A DNA stretch of 64,000 nt, from NCBI RefSeq assembly GCF_000172555.1, contig NZ_ABOX02000013.1:62001-126000 (forward strand). Reading direction: 5' to 3'. How positions within the stretch are numbered: the stretch's first letter is position 1; each line of letters starts with the position of its first letter. Source of the DNA: Pedosphaera parvula Ellin514 (GTDB lineage Bacteria > Verrucomicrobiota > Verrucomicrobiia > Limisphaerales > Pedosphaeraceae). This document shows positions 1-5,530 of the stretch, in pieces. Under the pieces are notes generated by a model, which was given only the letters and a program-made list of their open reading frames with translations, had not been told where the DNA came from and did not search any database. Position numbers and translations under genes: made by a program.

Positions 1-500
1 TCGGCGGGACATCCCCTTTGTGGACGCCACTGGGTACAGGCCTCACGAACATGCTCGGGAAGGTCGTTTACGCTAACGGGTTGTACATGGCCCAGGCCGG
101 CAACTATTTTGCAACCTCAACGGATGGAACCAACTGGATTCAGCATGCCAAACAAATGCCGGGCAACGCCAGCACGGATGTGAGCGTGGCAACCGATGGC
201 AATCGCTTGGTAACAATTGGCACCACTCGCATCCCTGGCACCGACAATTTGGCGAATGGTTTTATTTACACCTCGGACCCGCTCGTGGAACTGCACATGA
301 CTAACGATCCTGCGACCAAGTTGGTGCTTTCCGGCTTGGAAGGGCGAACCTACCAAATACAGTCTGTTGATAATGTTCCCGCAGTTTCCAATGCCTGGCG
401 TACAAACCTGGCCTTGCAACTGACAACAACACCCTACACGTGGACCGACAATACCGCGACCAACTCTCAGCGGTTTTACCGCGCAGTGTTGCTGCCTTGA
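1..500 (+). CDS. C-terminal part of a large secreted repeat protein (partial, cut by window edge)
   Basis: The reading frame is open to the left edge, so only the last ~165 residues are seen. The visible part has a 'YANGLYMAQAG..FATSTDGTNW' element of the kind repeated in verrucomicrobial secreted proteins that resemble beta-propellers or photosynthesis-assembly (Ycf48-like) proteins. A C-terminal beta-rich domain follows, with 'GRTYQIQSVDN', 'WRTNLALQ' and a terminal 'ATNSQRFYRAVLLP'. The same type of ending closes the Kelch protein that ends at 43382, so it is probably a shared C-terminal domain of exported proteins. Substrate and role are unknown. It is not separated from the cassette-like array by any other recognisable gene. 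Confidence 0.75.
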   Translation, partial: GGTSPLWTPLGTGLTNMLGKVVYANGLYMAQAGNYFATSTDGTNWIQHAKQMPGNASTDVSVATDGNRLVTIGTTRIPGTDNLANGFIYTSDPLVELHMTNDPATKLVLSGLEGRTYQIQSVDNVPAVSNAWRTNLALQLTTTPYTWTDNTATNSQRFYRAVLLP

Positions 501-796
501 GCCTATGACACATGGTTCGCGGCCGATTTGAAAATAGTCGGCGGTTTCCTGCCCATTGGTCCGCGCACACAGCTCGGACCTCCAATGCCGTGGCCATTCG
601 AGGAGGCGTAGGAAGGATTGCAATTGGTGGCAATACGAGGGGCTTGACCCCTTTCGTTTCATCCCGACCACTTGACTGCGATGGTTAGAACTCATAGGGT
701 TGAACCGCTAATGAAAGAAGGGAGTAATTCCCAGTTGGTCGACCATTATCAATTTGGCAGGAATTATTTCCCACCGGTTAAATAGTTACGCTGCTT
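501..796. other. Intergenic stretch without a gene; REP-like palindrome at 639-651
   Basis: No convincing reading frame is present; overlapping frames on the minus strand are antisense to the preceding gene. A short inverted repeat GGGG-CTTGA-CCCC lies at 639-651. It resembles GGG-ATCTGA-CCC at 2723-2734 inside the cassette-like array; both look like remnants of REP palindromes linked to IS200-type transposases. GTTAAAT at 777-783 fits the integron R' box GTTRRRY, 13 bases before the next start codon. I could not find a convincing partner R'' box, so an attC site here is only possible. Confidence 0.4.
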
Positions 797-1120
797 ATGA
801 TCGCTCTCGAAGTCAGAAAGAATGGCAAACGGGTCTGCATCGCTGGCGCGGAAGATTTGGCCGTGTTGAGCACGAACATCGCCGCCGTCGGCAAGCTCGG
901 AAAGAAGACCGTTCCGGCTCGGCCAGACGAAACCACAGGTGAGATTCATTACTCTGTTGGCGGTCTCACCTCGCGGCCTGACCCAGACAAGGACGTTCAT
1001 GTGAGATGGAAGTCTGTCGCCCCTCTCAAAGTCGGAGACGTTATTGAGGTCAGGATATTGGAAACAGAGAAAGTTGACCGTGCAACATCCCGAACCAAGG
1101 CAAAAAGAAAGCGGACCTAA
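797..1120 (+). CDS. Small conserved-looking protein of unknown function (first cassette-like gene)
   Basis: The product is 107 residues, soluble, with no signal peptide or membrane segment. It begins 'MIALEVRKNGKRVCIAG', has a central 'HVRWKSVAPLKVGDVIEVRILE' beta-strand pattern and ends in a Lys/Arg-rich tail. I do not recognise a named family. Its stop codon lies inside the R'' box of the attC-like site that follows (1115-1121), which is a common arrangement in integron cassettes. It is the first member of a run of short, co-directional unknown genes. An alternative frame starting at 754 is judged a shadow. Confidence 0.6.
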   Translation: MIALEVRKNGKRVCIAGAEDLAVLSTNIAAVGKLGKKTVPARPDETTGEIHYSVGGLTSRPDPDKDVHVRWKSVAPLKVGDVIEVRILETEKVDRATSRTKAKRKRT

Positions 1121-1172
1121 CCATGCCCGTAGCGCACGGGGGCAGGCCGTTGCGGAGCTTGGGTTGTCAGGC
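1115..1172 (+). repeat. attC-like site B
   Basis: The left box ACCTAAC (1115-1121) is an exact R'' match (RYYYAAC) and continues CATGCCCG. The right side reads GGAGCTTGGG and then GTCAGGC (1166-1172), an R' box with one change from GTTAGGC. The two boxes pair at five positions, and the other two pairs become G-T wobbles on the bottom strand. The next ATG is 12 bases later. Confidence 0.5.
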
Positions 1173-1184
1173 TTCATCACGCGT

Positions 1185-1571
1185 ATGAGGATTCGAACTT
1201 TCATCGTTTCATTATTTTGCCTCGCGCTTGTCGGTTGTACGACGACCGAGCAGTATGCCGCTCAGCGCCGTCAGCGTTTGCTGGCTACATATCCGCCCGG
1301 CACGACCACACGAGCGGATGTCCAGAAGCGGTGGTCTCGTGTTCAGCCTGATATTTCAGAGACGCGGCCCACGTCCGGCTGGAGTGCTTCTGCTCAACCG
1401 TTGGTGCGTGCGCGAGTCGCCGCCAGCGAACAGCGCACTGGCAGTGCCGTTTATCGCTGCGAGCGATACTTTGGACCGGATGGCTGGTCAGGTGGTTTGT
1501 GCTGGTGCTGGTTTTATTATGATGACCAAGACCGCATCGTTGATGCGGAGTGGCAGTGGCACACAGACTGA
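1185..1571 (+). CDS. Small lipoprotein of unknown function
   Basis: This start was chosen because it opens a classical lipoprotein signal: 'MRIRTF', a hydrophobic stretch and the lipobox 'LALVGC', giving 128 residues. The longer frame from 1044 would run through the preceding attC-like site. The mature part has 'YPPGTTTRADVQKRW', typical of small bacterial lipoproteins in which a short helical motif precedes a beta hairpin (SmpA/BamE-like in layout). It ends in an aromatic, Cys-containing region 'GGLCWCWFYYDDQDRIVDAEW', again like the last strands of such domains. A BamE-like fold is a guess. It should be an outer- or inner-membrane-anchored periplasmic protein. Confidence 0.6.
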   Translation: MRIRTFIVSLFCLALVGCTTTEQYAAQRRQRLLATYPPGTTTRADVQKRWSRVQPDISETRPTSGWSASAQPLVRARVAASEQRTGSAVYRCERYFGPDGWSGGLCWCWFYYDDQDRIVDAEWQWHTD

Positions 1572-1735
1572 GTTTGTGTGGTTGCCGCGTACCAGGGCAC
1601 TGCAGCGACTTGAGCAATTTGGGAGATTGTGAAAGGAGTATGGCTCTGTAGTATGGAGCGATAGGCCGAAGGTCGAGGCGGCGGAAGCCAACGAGTCCAC
1701 TGAACTGATTATGAGATTGCGCCAAGCATATAAGA
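1572..1735. other. Non-coding part of a cassette, with a degenerate attC-like arm
   Basis: No supportable gene is present. GGGCACTGCAGCGACTTG at 1595-1612 is 16/18 identical to the sequence at 2668-2685 in site E, and resembles the 'GCGCTGCAGCGA' left arm of the better sites. This suggests an eroded or truncated attC followed by about 120 bases with no identifiable content. Confidence 0.4.
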
Positions 1736-1798
1736 ACCTAATTCTAGCGGGCCATCGCGGTTGCTATCGGCGCCCGTCCTGAGCTTGGGGCATTAGGC
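1736..1798 (+). repeat. attC-like site C
   Basis: The left box ACCTAAT (1736-1742) and right box ATTAGGC (1792-1798) are complementary at six of seven positions. The usual AAC/GTT core has become AAT/ATT on both sides, which looks like a compensated change. The internal arm reads CCTGAGCTTGGGGC. The next gene starts 10 bases after the right box. Confidence 0.6.
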
Positions 1799-1808
1799 CT
1801 ATTCGAGT

Positions 1809-2048
1809 ATGTCCAAAAGATTACGGTTTATTTTATGGTGCATATGTTTCGCTGGGTTTTGTGTCTCGTCTGCTTGCTTGTCGATGAAGACATTCCAGCG
1901 GTTAAACACAGATGAGGGATTTGTTTTTGATCCTTTACAGCGCAATTCGGCGGGGCATTACTCGATTTGGCTTTACCCGACCGTCGTCTTTTTATTTTGC
2001 ACGATTGTTTTGACTTGGCGGCTGGTCAAGTTGAACCACAGAACATGA
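1809..2048 (+). CDS. Small two-helix membrane protein, unknown
   Basis: The product is 79 residues. A first hydrophobic segment at ~6-25 ('FILWCICFAGFCVSSACL') could be a signal peptide or membrane helix; a Cys at ~23 gives a weak lipobox. A second segment at ~53-70 ('WLYPTVVFLFCTIVLTW') is a clear membrane helix ending in a basic tail. The start is 10 bases after the right box of site C and the stop is 8 bases before the left box of site D. The gene therefore fills its cassette exactly, which is the main reason to believe it. Function is not known. Confidence 0.5.
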   Translation: MSKRLRFILWCICFAGFCVSSACLSMKTFQRLNTDEGFVFDPLQRNSAGHYSIWLYPTVVFLFCTIVLTWRLVKLNHRT

Positions 2049-2055
2049 GCCATAC

Positions 2056-2147
2056 GCCCAACCATGCGCCGCAGCGAACGGCGGCATCACGTCGAGGTTG
2101 CAATCGGCACGACCTGTGGCCACCGTCGCTGAGCTATGGCATTAGGT
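2056..2147 (+). repeat. attC-like site D (best-defined)
   Basis: The left box GCCCAAC (2056-2062) is an exact RYYYAAC match; the right box is ATTAGGT (2141-2147). The arms CCAT..CAGCGA..CGG and CCGTCGCTGAGCTATGG are complementary except for extra unpaired bases in the left arm, as expected for attC. C-A mismatches on the top strand become G-T wobbles on the bottom strand, the strand that integron integrases recombine. Confidence 0.65.
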
Positions 2148-2157
2148 GGCTGTGCGC

Positions 2158-2655
2158 ATGATCACCGCCAACGACATCGGAATTCTACTCTCTATTGCCA
2201 GAGCAGGCAGTGACTACGAGGCCATCAAGCGATTGCTTGCCGAGACGCAGTGGGAGATTGAGGAGGATGAGGTCGACCTTGGTTTTTTGCGTATCTTCAT
2301 TCACGACACGAGCGGTGAGTGCTATCGGCTTATCATCGGTTACCGTGACCCTGACCACCCTCCTTATTTTTTACTTACCTTTTCCGTGGTGCCCGAGCTC
2401 GAGAAGCATGTGACCGCGTTCAATGCCTCATTTTGGTCCGCGGCGGAGATGCTGACACGATACTTCGGCGCACCTACAGTGAGCGGCGACCGACATTTTT
2501 CATTTCGCAGCTGGCCATATGCTTATCACAGATGGTCGTTGCCCGAGGGTGAGTTCACTCTGGTTCAGGACGAGTTCGACATTCAGGAAGGCATGGATGT
2601 TACACTATGGATGCACCCAGTCGGCACTTCGCTGGACGAGGTAGTGCGCGAATGA
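2158..2655 (+). CDS. Soluble protein of unknown function, cassette gene
   Basis: The ATG at 2158 is preferred over an in-frame GTG at 2146, because the GTG lies within the right box of site D. The product is 165 residues, acidic and without signal peptide. It starts 'MITANDIGILLSIARAGSDYEAIKRLL' and has alternating aromatic and charged residues consistent with an alpha/beta fold. I cannot place it in a family. Its overall shape recalls small immunity or SMI1-like proteins, but no diagnostic motif is seen. It is flanked on both sides by attC-like sites. Confidence 0.55.
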   Translation: MITANDIGILLSIARAGSDYEAIKRLLAETQWEIEEDEVDLGFLRIFIHDTSGECYRLIIGYRDPDHPPYFLLTFSVVPELEKHVTAFNASFWSAAEMLTRYFGAPTVSGDRHFSFRSWPYAYHRWSLPEGEFTLVQDEFDIQEGMDVTLWMHPVGTSLDEVVRE

Positions 2656-2659
2656 CTCT

Positions 2660-2762
2660 AGCAAACCGGGCGCTGCAGTGACTTGCGAATATGAATGGGA
2701 GCAAATGTTTGTGTCATTACTTGGGATCTGACCCCTTCAAATTAGGAACTGAGCGGTTTAGG
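2660..2762 (+). repeat. attC-like site E (degenerate)
   Basis: The left box is poor (AGCAAAC, 2660-2666), followed by GGGCGCTGCAGTGACTTG. The right end is CTGAGCG then GTTTAGG (2756-2762), eight bases before the next start codon. The loop contains the REP-like palindrome GGGATCTGACCC at 2723-2734, which may be a later insertion that lengthened the site. Confidence 0.4.
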
Positions 2763-2770
2763 ATATCAAA

Positions 2771-3055
2771 ATGAAAACAACAACGCGTCCGTTTTGGTTC
2801 AAAGCATGCCCGCTTCTAGGCTATACATGGGCTATGTTGTTGCTTTTGGTTGTTCTGCCATTGAGCTTGTTTGAGGCTTATTTTTGGTCGGGCATGCAAT
2901 TTCGCGAAGCAATCCAACCGACAACAACCGAGAGATGGTCTGCTTTTATTCATGAGTTCATCTGGATATTTACCCATCGTTTATGGTTCTTATTTTTGCC
3001 CCTCGTGTTGCCAATCTGGTGTGCAGCACGAAACCGAAAGAAACTTGAAGAGTAA
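2771..3055 (+). CDS. Small two-helix membrane protein, unknown
   Basis: The product is 94 residues with two membrane helices: ~15-38 ('LLGYTWAMLLLLVVLPLSL') and ~66-85 ('THRLWFLFLPLVLPIWC'). A basic 'ARNRKK' follows the second helix, so both ends are probably cytoplasmic. The start is 8 bases after the right end of site E. No family is recognised. It could be a small membrane partner or an immunity-type protein, but nothing in the sequence decides this. Confidence 0.5.
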   Translation: MKTTTRPFWFKACPLLGYTWAMLLLLVVLPLSLFEAYFWSGMQFREAIQPTTTERWSAFIHEFIWIFTHRLWFLFLPLVLPIWCAARNRKKLEE

Positions 3056-3082
3056 AGCATTAAGATGGATAAAAGAGCGGTT

Positions 3083-3167
3083 GGCAAACTGATCAAGAAG
3101 CAAGCTCTGCGCTCCGCGCACAGTGGTCCGGCGGCGGTCGATGAGCTTGAACACAGCTTTATTAGCA
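3083..3167 (+). repeat. attC-like site F
   Basis: The left box is GGCAAAC (3083-3089) and the right box ATTAGCA (3161-3167). An internal perfect inverted repeat CAAGCTC/GAGCTTG (3101-3107 and 3143-3149) supplies the arms. GAGCTTG before the right box is shared with sites B and C. The next ATG follows after 4 bases. Confidence 0.45.
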
Positions 3168-3171
3168 CCAC

Positions 3172-3561
3172 ATGACTGTCCGTTCCGCTATCATCAACAT
3201 CGTAATGATTGTGGGATTGCTCAGTTCCTTGGTTGGCTGCACGAAAAAGCTCGACCCCGACGAGACTGTTATCATCCAGCTTCGGAAGGCGGGCTCGGAT
3301 CTTTCCAAGCCGCACACCATTGATTTCTACCTCTATTTTCCCAGCGAGTCTGCGGCGGAAGAGGCCGCGACGCGCATGAGACTGACCGGCTACACGGTTG
3401 AGGTCAAGCGAGCAGCCAAGGGTGATCATTGGCTTTGCTTGGGGACGAAGCAGGTGATTCCTGAGCTGTCCACGATTCAGGCGATTACGCGCGATCTCGA
3501 CGGCCTGGCCAAGTCTTTGCATGGTGATTACGATGGATGGGAAGCGAAGGTTGAGAAGTGA
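3172..3561 (+). CDS. Lipoprotein with an RraB-like domain
   Basis: The product is 129 residues. It has a lipoprotein signal at 1-23 ending in 'SSLVGC' and then a domain resembling RraB (regulator of RNase E activity B): 'FYLYFPSESAAEEAATRMRLTGYTVEV', a central 'HWLCLG' strand, and a final 'LAKSLHGDYDGWEAKV' that is close to the RraB C-terminal signature. Known RraB is cytoplasmic and binds RNase E; a membrane-anchored, exported copy could not do that, so the fold has probably been reused. It is the first of two genes in one cassette-like unit, with no attC-like site before the next gene. Confidence 0.6.
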   Translation: MTVRSAIINIVMIVGLLSSLVGCTKKLDPDETVIIQLRKAGSDLSKPHTIDFYLYFPSESAAEEAATRMRLTGYTVEVKRAAKGDHWLCLGTKQVIPELSTIQAITRDLDGLAKSLHGDYDGWEAKVEK

Positions 3562-3595
3562 TATGCCGCCCCGCCGGATTGTCGGACGAATTCAT

Positions 3596-4228
3596 ATGAA
3601 AATTGTACTGATGATAGTTTTATGCAGTCTGGCCATACTCGCGGCTGGCTGTGCTACATCACATTCCTCTGCTACCGCTTGGGAATACAAACCCAAATCG
3701 GAGACGACATTTCCAGGGTCCACTTGGCCTCGCATTTTAGAGGTGGAGGAAGTATACGAACTCGACTACACCAAGGACTGGATTCACCTCCAATTCCCCA
3801 TCAGAGATGCGGCGGACAGCGAAACACTCTACAGTTTCATCTGCGTCGGTGGGAGCGATGAATATCTGGATAGTCTCTCAGGCGTGACTGGGGTGAATTT
3901 CGTCGGTTGGCTCGGATGTGTGCTCGTCGAAGGTATTGAATCGTTCAGCGAGTCCAGTCTCCTGGCGGAAGAAGACGACCCATATTGGCACACCCGGGGA
4001 CGCGTTAGTGGCGCTGATCTGATAGGAAAGCGAGGAGAGTATCCGGAGTATGGGCGAGTCCGCCACTTCAGGCTCAGGGGACTCAAGCTGACTTTGGAGT
4101 TCTTCGACATACAGGAGACTTCGGAAGGAGAGATCAGCAAACTCAAGATGAGAGTGCGGGTCGTGAACGATCCGACCGCTCATTCGGCGTTTGCCGAGCC
4201 ATCCGGATACCAATATCCCGACAAATAA
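3596..4228 (+). CDS. Lipoprotein of unknown function
   Basis: The start at 3596 gives a clear lipoprotein signal ('MKIVLMIVLCSLAILAAGC'); the open frame reaches back to 3521 but overlaps the preceding gene. The mature part is ~190 residues and rich in acidic and aromatic residues ('ILEVEEVYELDYTKDW', 'GVNFVGWLGCVLVEGIESF', 'RHFRLRGLKLTLEFFDIQ'), probably mostly beta. No known domain is recognised. Only 34 bases separate it from the RraB-like gene, so the two may be co-transcribed and mobilised together. Confidence 0.6.
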   Translation: MKIVLMIVLCSLAILAAGCATSHSSATAWEYKPKSETTFPGSTWPRILEVEEVYELDYTKDWIHLQFPIRDAADSETLYSFICVGGSDEYLDSLSGVTGVNFVGWLGCVLVEGIESFSESSLLAEEDDPYWHTRGRVSGADLIGKRGEYPEYGRVRHFRLRGLKLTLEFFDIQETSEGEISKLKMRVRVVNDPTAHSAFAEPSGYQYPDK

Positions 4229-4250
4229 AAGACTTCCAACACATCACTGG

Positions 4251-4327
4251 AGCCAACCAGCGTTGGTGCGGTCGGTTCCGCTACGCGGTTCACGTCGCGA
4301 GTTGCCGGCGGCTCAGATACGTTAGCC
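4251..4327 (+). repeat. attC-like site H
   Basis: The left box is AGCCAAC (4251-4257) and the right box GTTAGCC (4321-4327). Five of seven positions pair, and the two A-C contacts become T-G wobbles on the bottom strand. The next ATG follows after 8 bases in the context 'TTACACC-ATG', similar to those at 3172 and 43857. Confidence 0.5.
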
Positions 4328-4335
4328 GTTACACC

Positions 4336-4956
4336 ATGTCACTCCGAACCACACTTTTTCTAGTCATCGCGCTCGTCGCAGCATCTTGTTCGAGGCATCA
4401 CGAGCAAGTGGCCGATAAGCCTGCTAATTATGATGTGGTTCTTCTCCCAACCCCGGAGTTCCCGCTAACCGAAGCCAGAAAGGTTGCAACCACGGTAGCG
4501 AATGATACAGGTCTGCACGTCCTGACGGCATTGCCGCTGGGCACTCGGGATTGGAAGCCATATCCCGACAGGCCCCAATACGACCCCGAAGAATTGAAGA
4601 CTCTTGCTCTGCCGGTTATCGAGCGACTCAAGACCAACTATGGCGGCAAGGTGTATGTGATTCTTACGTCGCGTGACATAGGCCCATCTGACAAGAGCCT
4701 CAATTTTGTGTTCACCCAGCATTTCCTGGCTCAAAAAATTAGCGTGGTATCCGCAGCCCAAATGTTGTTCGACCAGCAAGGACACCAAGCACCCCTGAAC
4801 ATCATCGAAAACCGCCTGCGAAAAATGCTCCTTCGCACGATAGCTCTTCAGTATTACGAGTTGCAAGGCAGCTCAGACATTCGTGACGTGACGTATTCCC
4901 CGCTGATGAGTGTGAGCGATTTAGACCAGATGGGTCTTACGCTTAAACTCAAATGA
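4336..4956 (+). CDS. Archaemetzincin-like lipoprotein lacking the zinc motif
   Basis: The product is 206 residues. A lipoprotein-type signal at 1-18 ends 'LVAASC'. The layout recalls archaemetzincin-type proteins: an N-terminal alpha/beta half, 'VYVILTSRDIG....LNFVFTQHFLAQKISVVSAAQM' matching the 'D..NFVFG....VVS..R' core, then 'RLRKMLLRTIALQYYEL' where metzincins have HExxHxxGxxH, and finally 'YSPLMSVSDLDQMG'. The zinc-binding histidines are absent, so it is probably not an active protease. The family assignment is an inference from this pattern. It has no ribosome-binding site of note and follows attC-like site H directly. Confidence 0.5.
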   Translation: MSLRTTLFLVIALVAASCSRHHEQVADKPANYDVVLLPTPEFPLTEARKVATTVANDTGLHVLTALPLGTRDWKPYPDRPQYDPEELKTLALPVIERLKTNYGGKVYVILTSRDIGPSDKSLNFVFTQHFLAQKISVVSAAQMLFDQQGHQAPLNIIENRLRKMLLRTIALQYYELQGSSDIRDVTYSPLMSVSDLDQMGLTLKLK

Positions 4957-4967
4957 AAAGGCAAGGT

Positions 4968-5045
4968 TACTAACCATGCGCTACAGCGACCCCGGCATTC
5001 GTTCAGGAAATCCTTTTCGACATTCAATATAAGCATTCGCTAGGC
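4968..5045 (+). repeat. attC-like site I (last of the array)
   Basis: The left side is TACTAAC (4968-4974), continuing CATGCGCTACAGCGAC, which is the common 'AACCATGCG' arm also seen at 2060 and 44322. The right side is GCTAGGC (5039-5045), one change from GTTAGGC. The DNA beyond is AT-rich and cassette structure stops here, so this is taken as the end of the array. Confidence 0.45.
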
Positions 5046-5077
5046 AGGTTTTTCGCTTAAAAAGGAAGAAATAATAG

Positions 5078-5105
5078 TTGACACGGAATCTAAAAAAGAT
5101 ATAAA
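5078..5105 (+). promoter_or_regulatory. Predicted sigma-70-type promoter
   Basis: TTGACA (5078-5083) is a perfect -35 box. It is followed after 16 bases by TATAAA (5100-5105), a near-perfect -10 box, in AT-rich DNA on the plus strand. The nearest accepted gene starts about 425 bases downstream. Confidence 0.5.
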
Positions 5106-5400
5106 AATCCGTATAAAGAGTTGCTGATAACATTTAATATGATTATGAACGTATGAATGAGAGAAAGTCTGAGCGATTTTGTGGGTGCCAATTAATACGT
5201 GCTTCGGTCTATCTTGCGTTAAACTGAGATGAAATTTTCCAATTATCCGAACGAGGGGTGGCCGGTTGTCAGTCGTGCGTTGAGAGGCATTGCGTTGGGT
5301 TTCCAGGGAATCACGGCGGTGGCGAGAGAAGTTTTCAGTTTCAAGGGTTCAGTTTTTAGAGGAAAAAACATTGGGCGTTTGCTGGTTGAGGTCGGAAGCC

Positions 5401-5440
5401 ATCGGAAGGTATCGGAAGGTATCGGAAGGTATCGGAAGGT
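5401..5440 (+). repeat. Four perfect tandem copies of a 10-bp unit
   Basis: ATCGGAAGGT is repeated four times without mismatch at 5401-5440, ~90 bases upstream of the gene at 5531. The unit contains a GGAAGG purine core. It may be a slippage-prone array in the leader. Confidence 0.9.
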
Positions 5441-5530
5441 TACTTTGCAAGTGGTTCCTACATATCTTGTAGGCAATTCTTCCCTCTCCATTTACTTGCC
5501 ATTGCCGCGGAAACACGGCAATCTCATATA

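Larger units (their letters stand above)
1115..5045 (+). mobile_element. Integron-like gene cassette array without a visible integrase (CALIN-like)
   Basis: Seven short genes (1185-4956) are all on the plus strand and mostly unknown. They are separated by 58-103 bp imperfect inverted repeats. Six sites (B at 1115, C at 1736, D at 2056, E at 2660, F at 3083, H at 4251) each end 4-12 bases before a start codon; a seventh (I, 4968-5045) closes the array. The sites have a left box close to RYYYAAC, often continuing 'CATGCG', and a right box close to GTTRRRY. Five carry GAGC before the right box, usually as TGAGC(TTG). That matches the geometry of attC sites. No tyrosine recombinase, attI or resolvase is visible. 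What is seen is the repeat pattern and cassette spacing; the integron origin is an inference. An unrelated family of stem-loop repeats is the main alternative. Confidence 0.6.
5046..5530. other. Long leader / intergenic region without a convincing gene
   Basis: This is an AT-rich stretch after the last attC-like site. It holds a good promoter (5078-5105) and a four-copy 10-bp tandem repeat (5401-5440). A 100-codon frame at 5229-5531 crosses the tandem repeat, shows no domain or ribosome-binding site, and is not accepted as a gene. The region may be a long 5' leader of the gene at 5531, or may carry a small RNA. Confidence 0.4.

Noticed and set aside
5401-5440. Possible CRISPR array
   Set aside because: The repeats are 10 bp, directly abutting and without spacers, so it is a simple tandem repeat. 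No cas genes are present.
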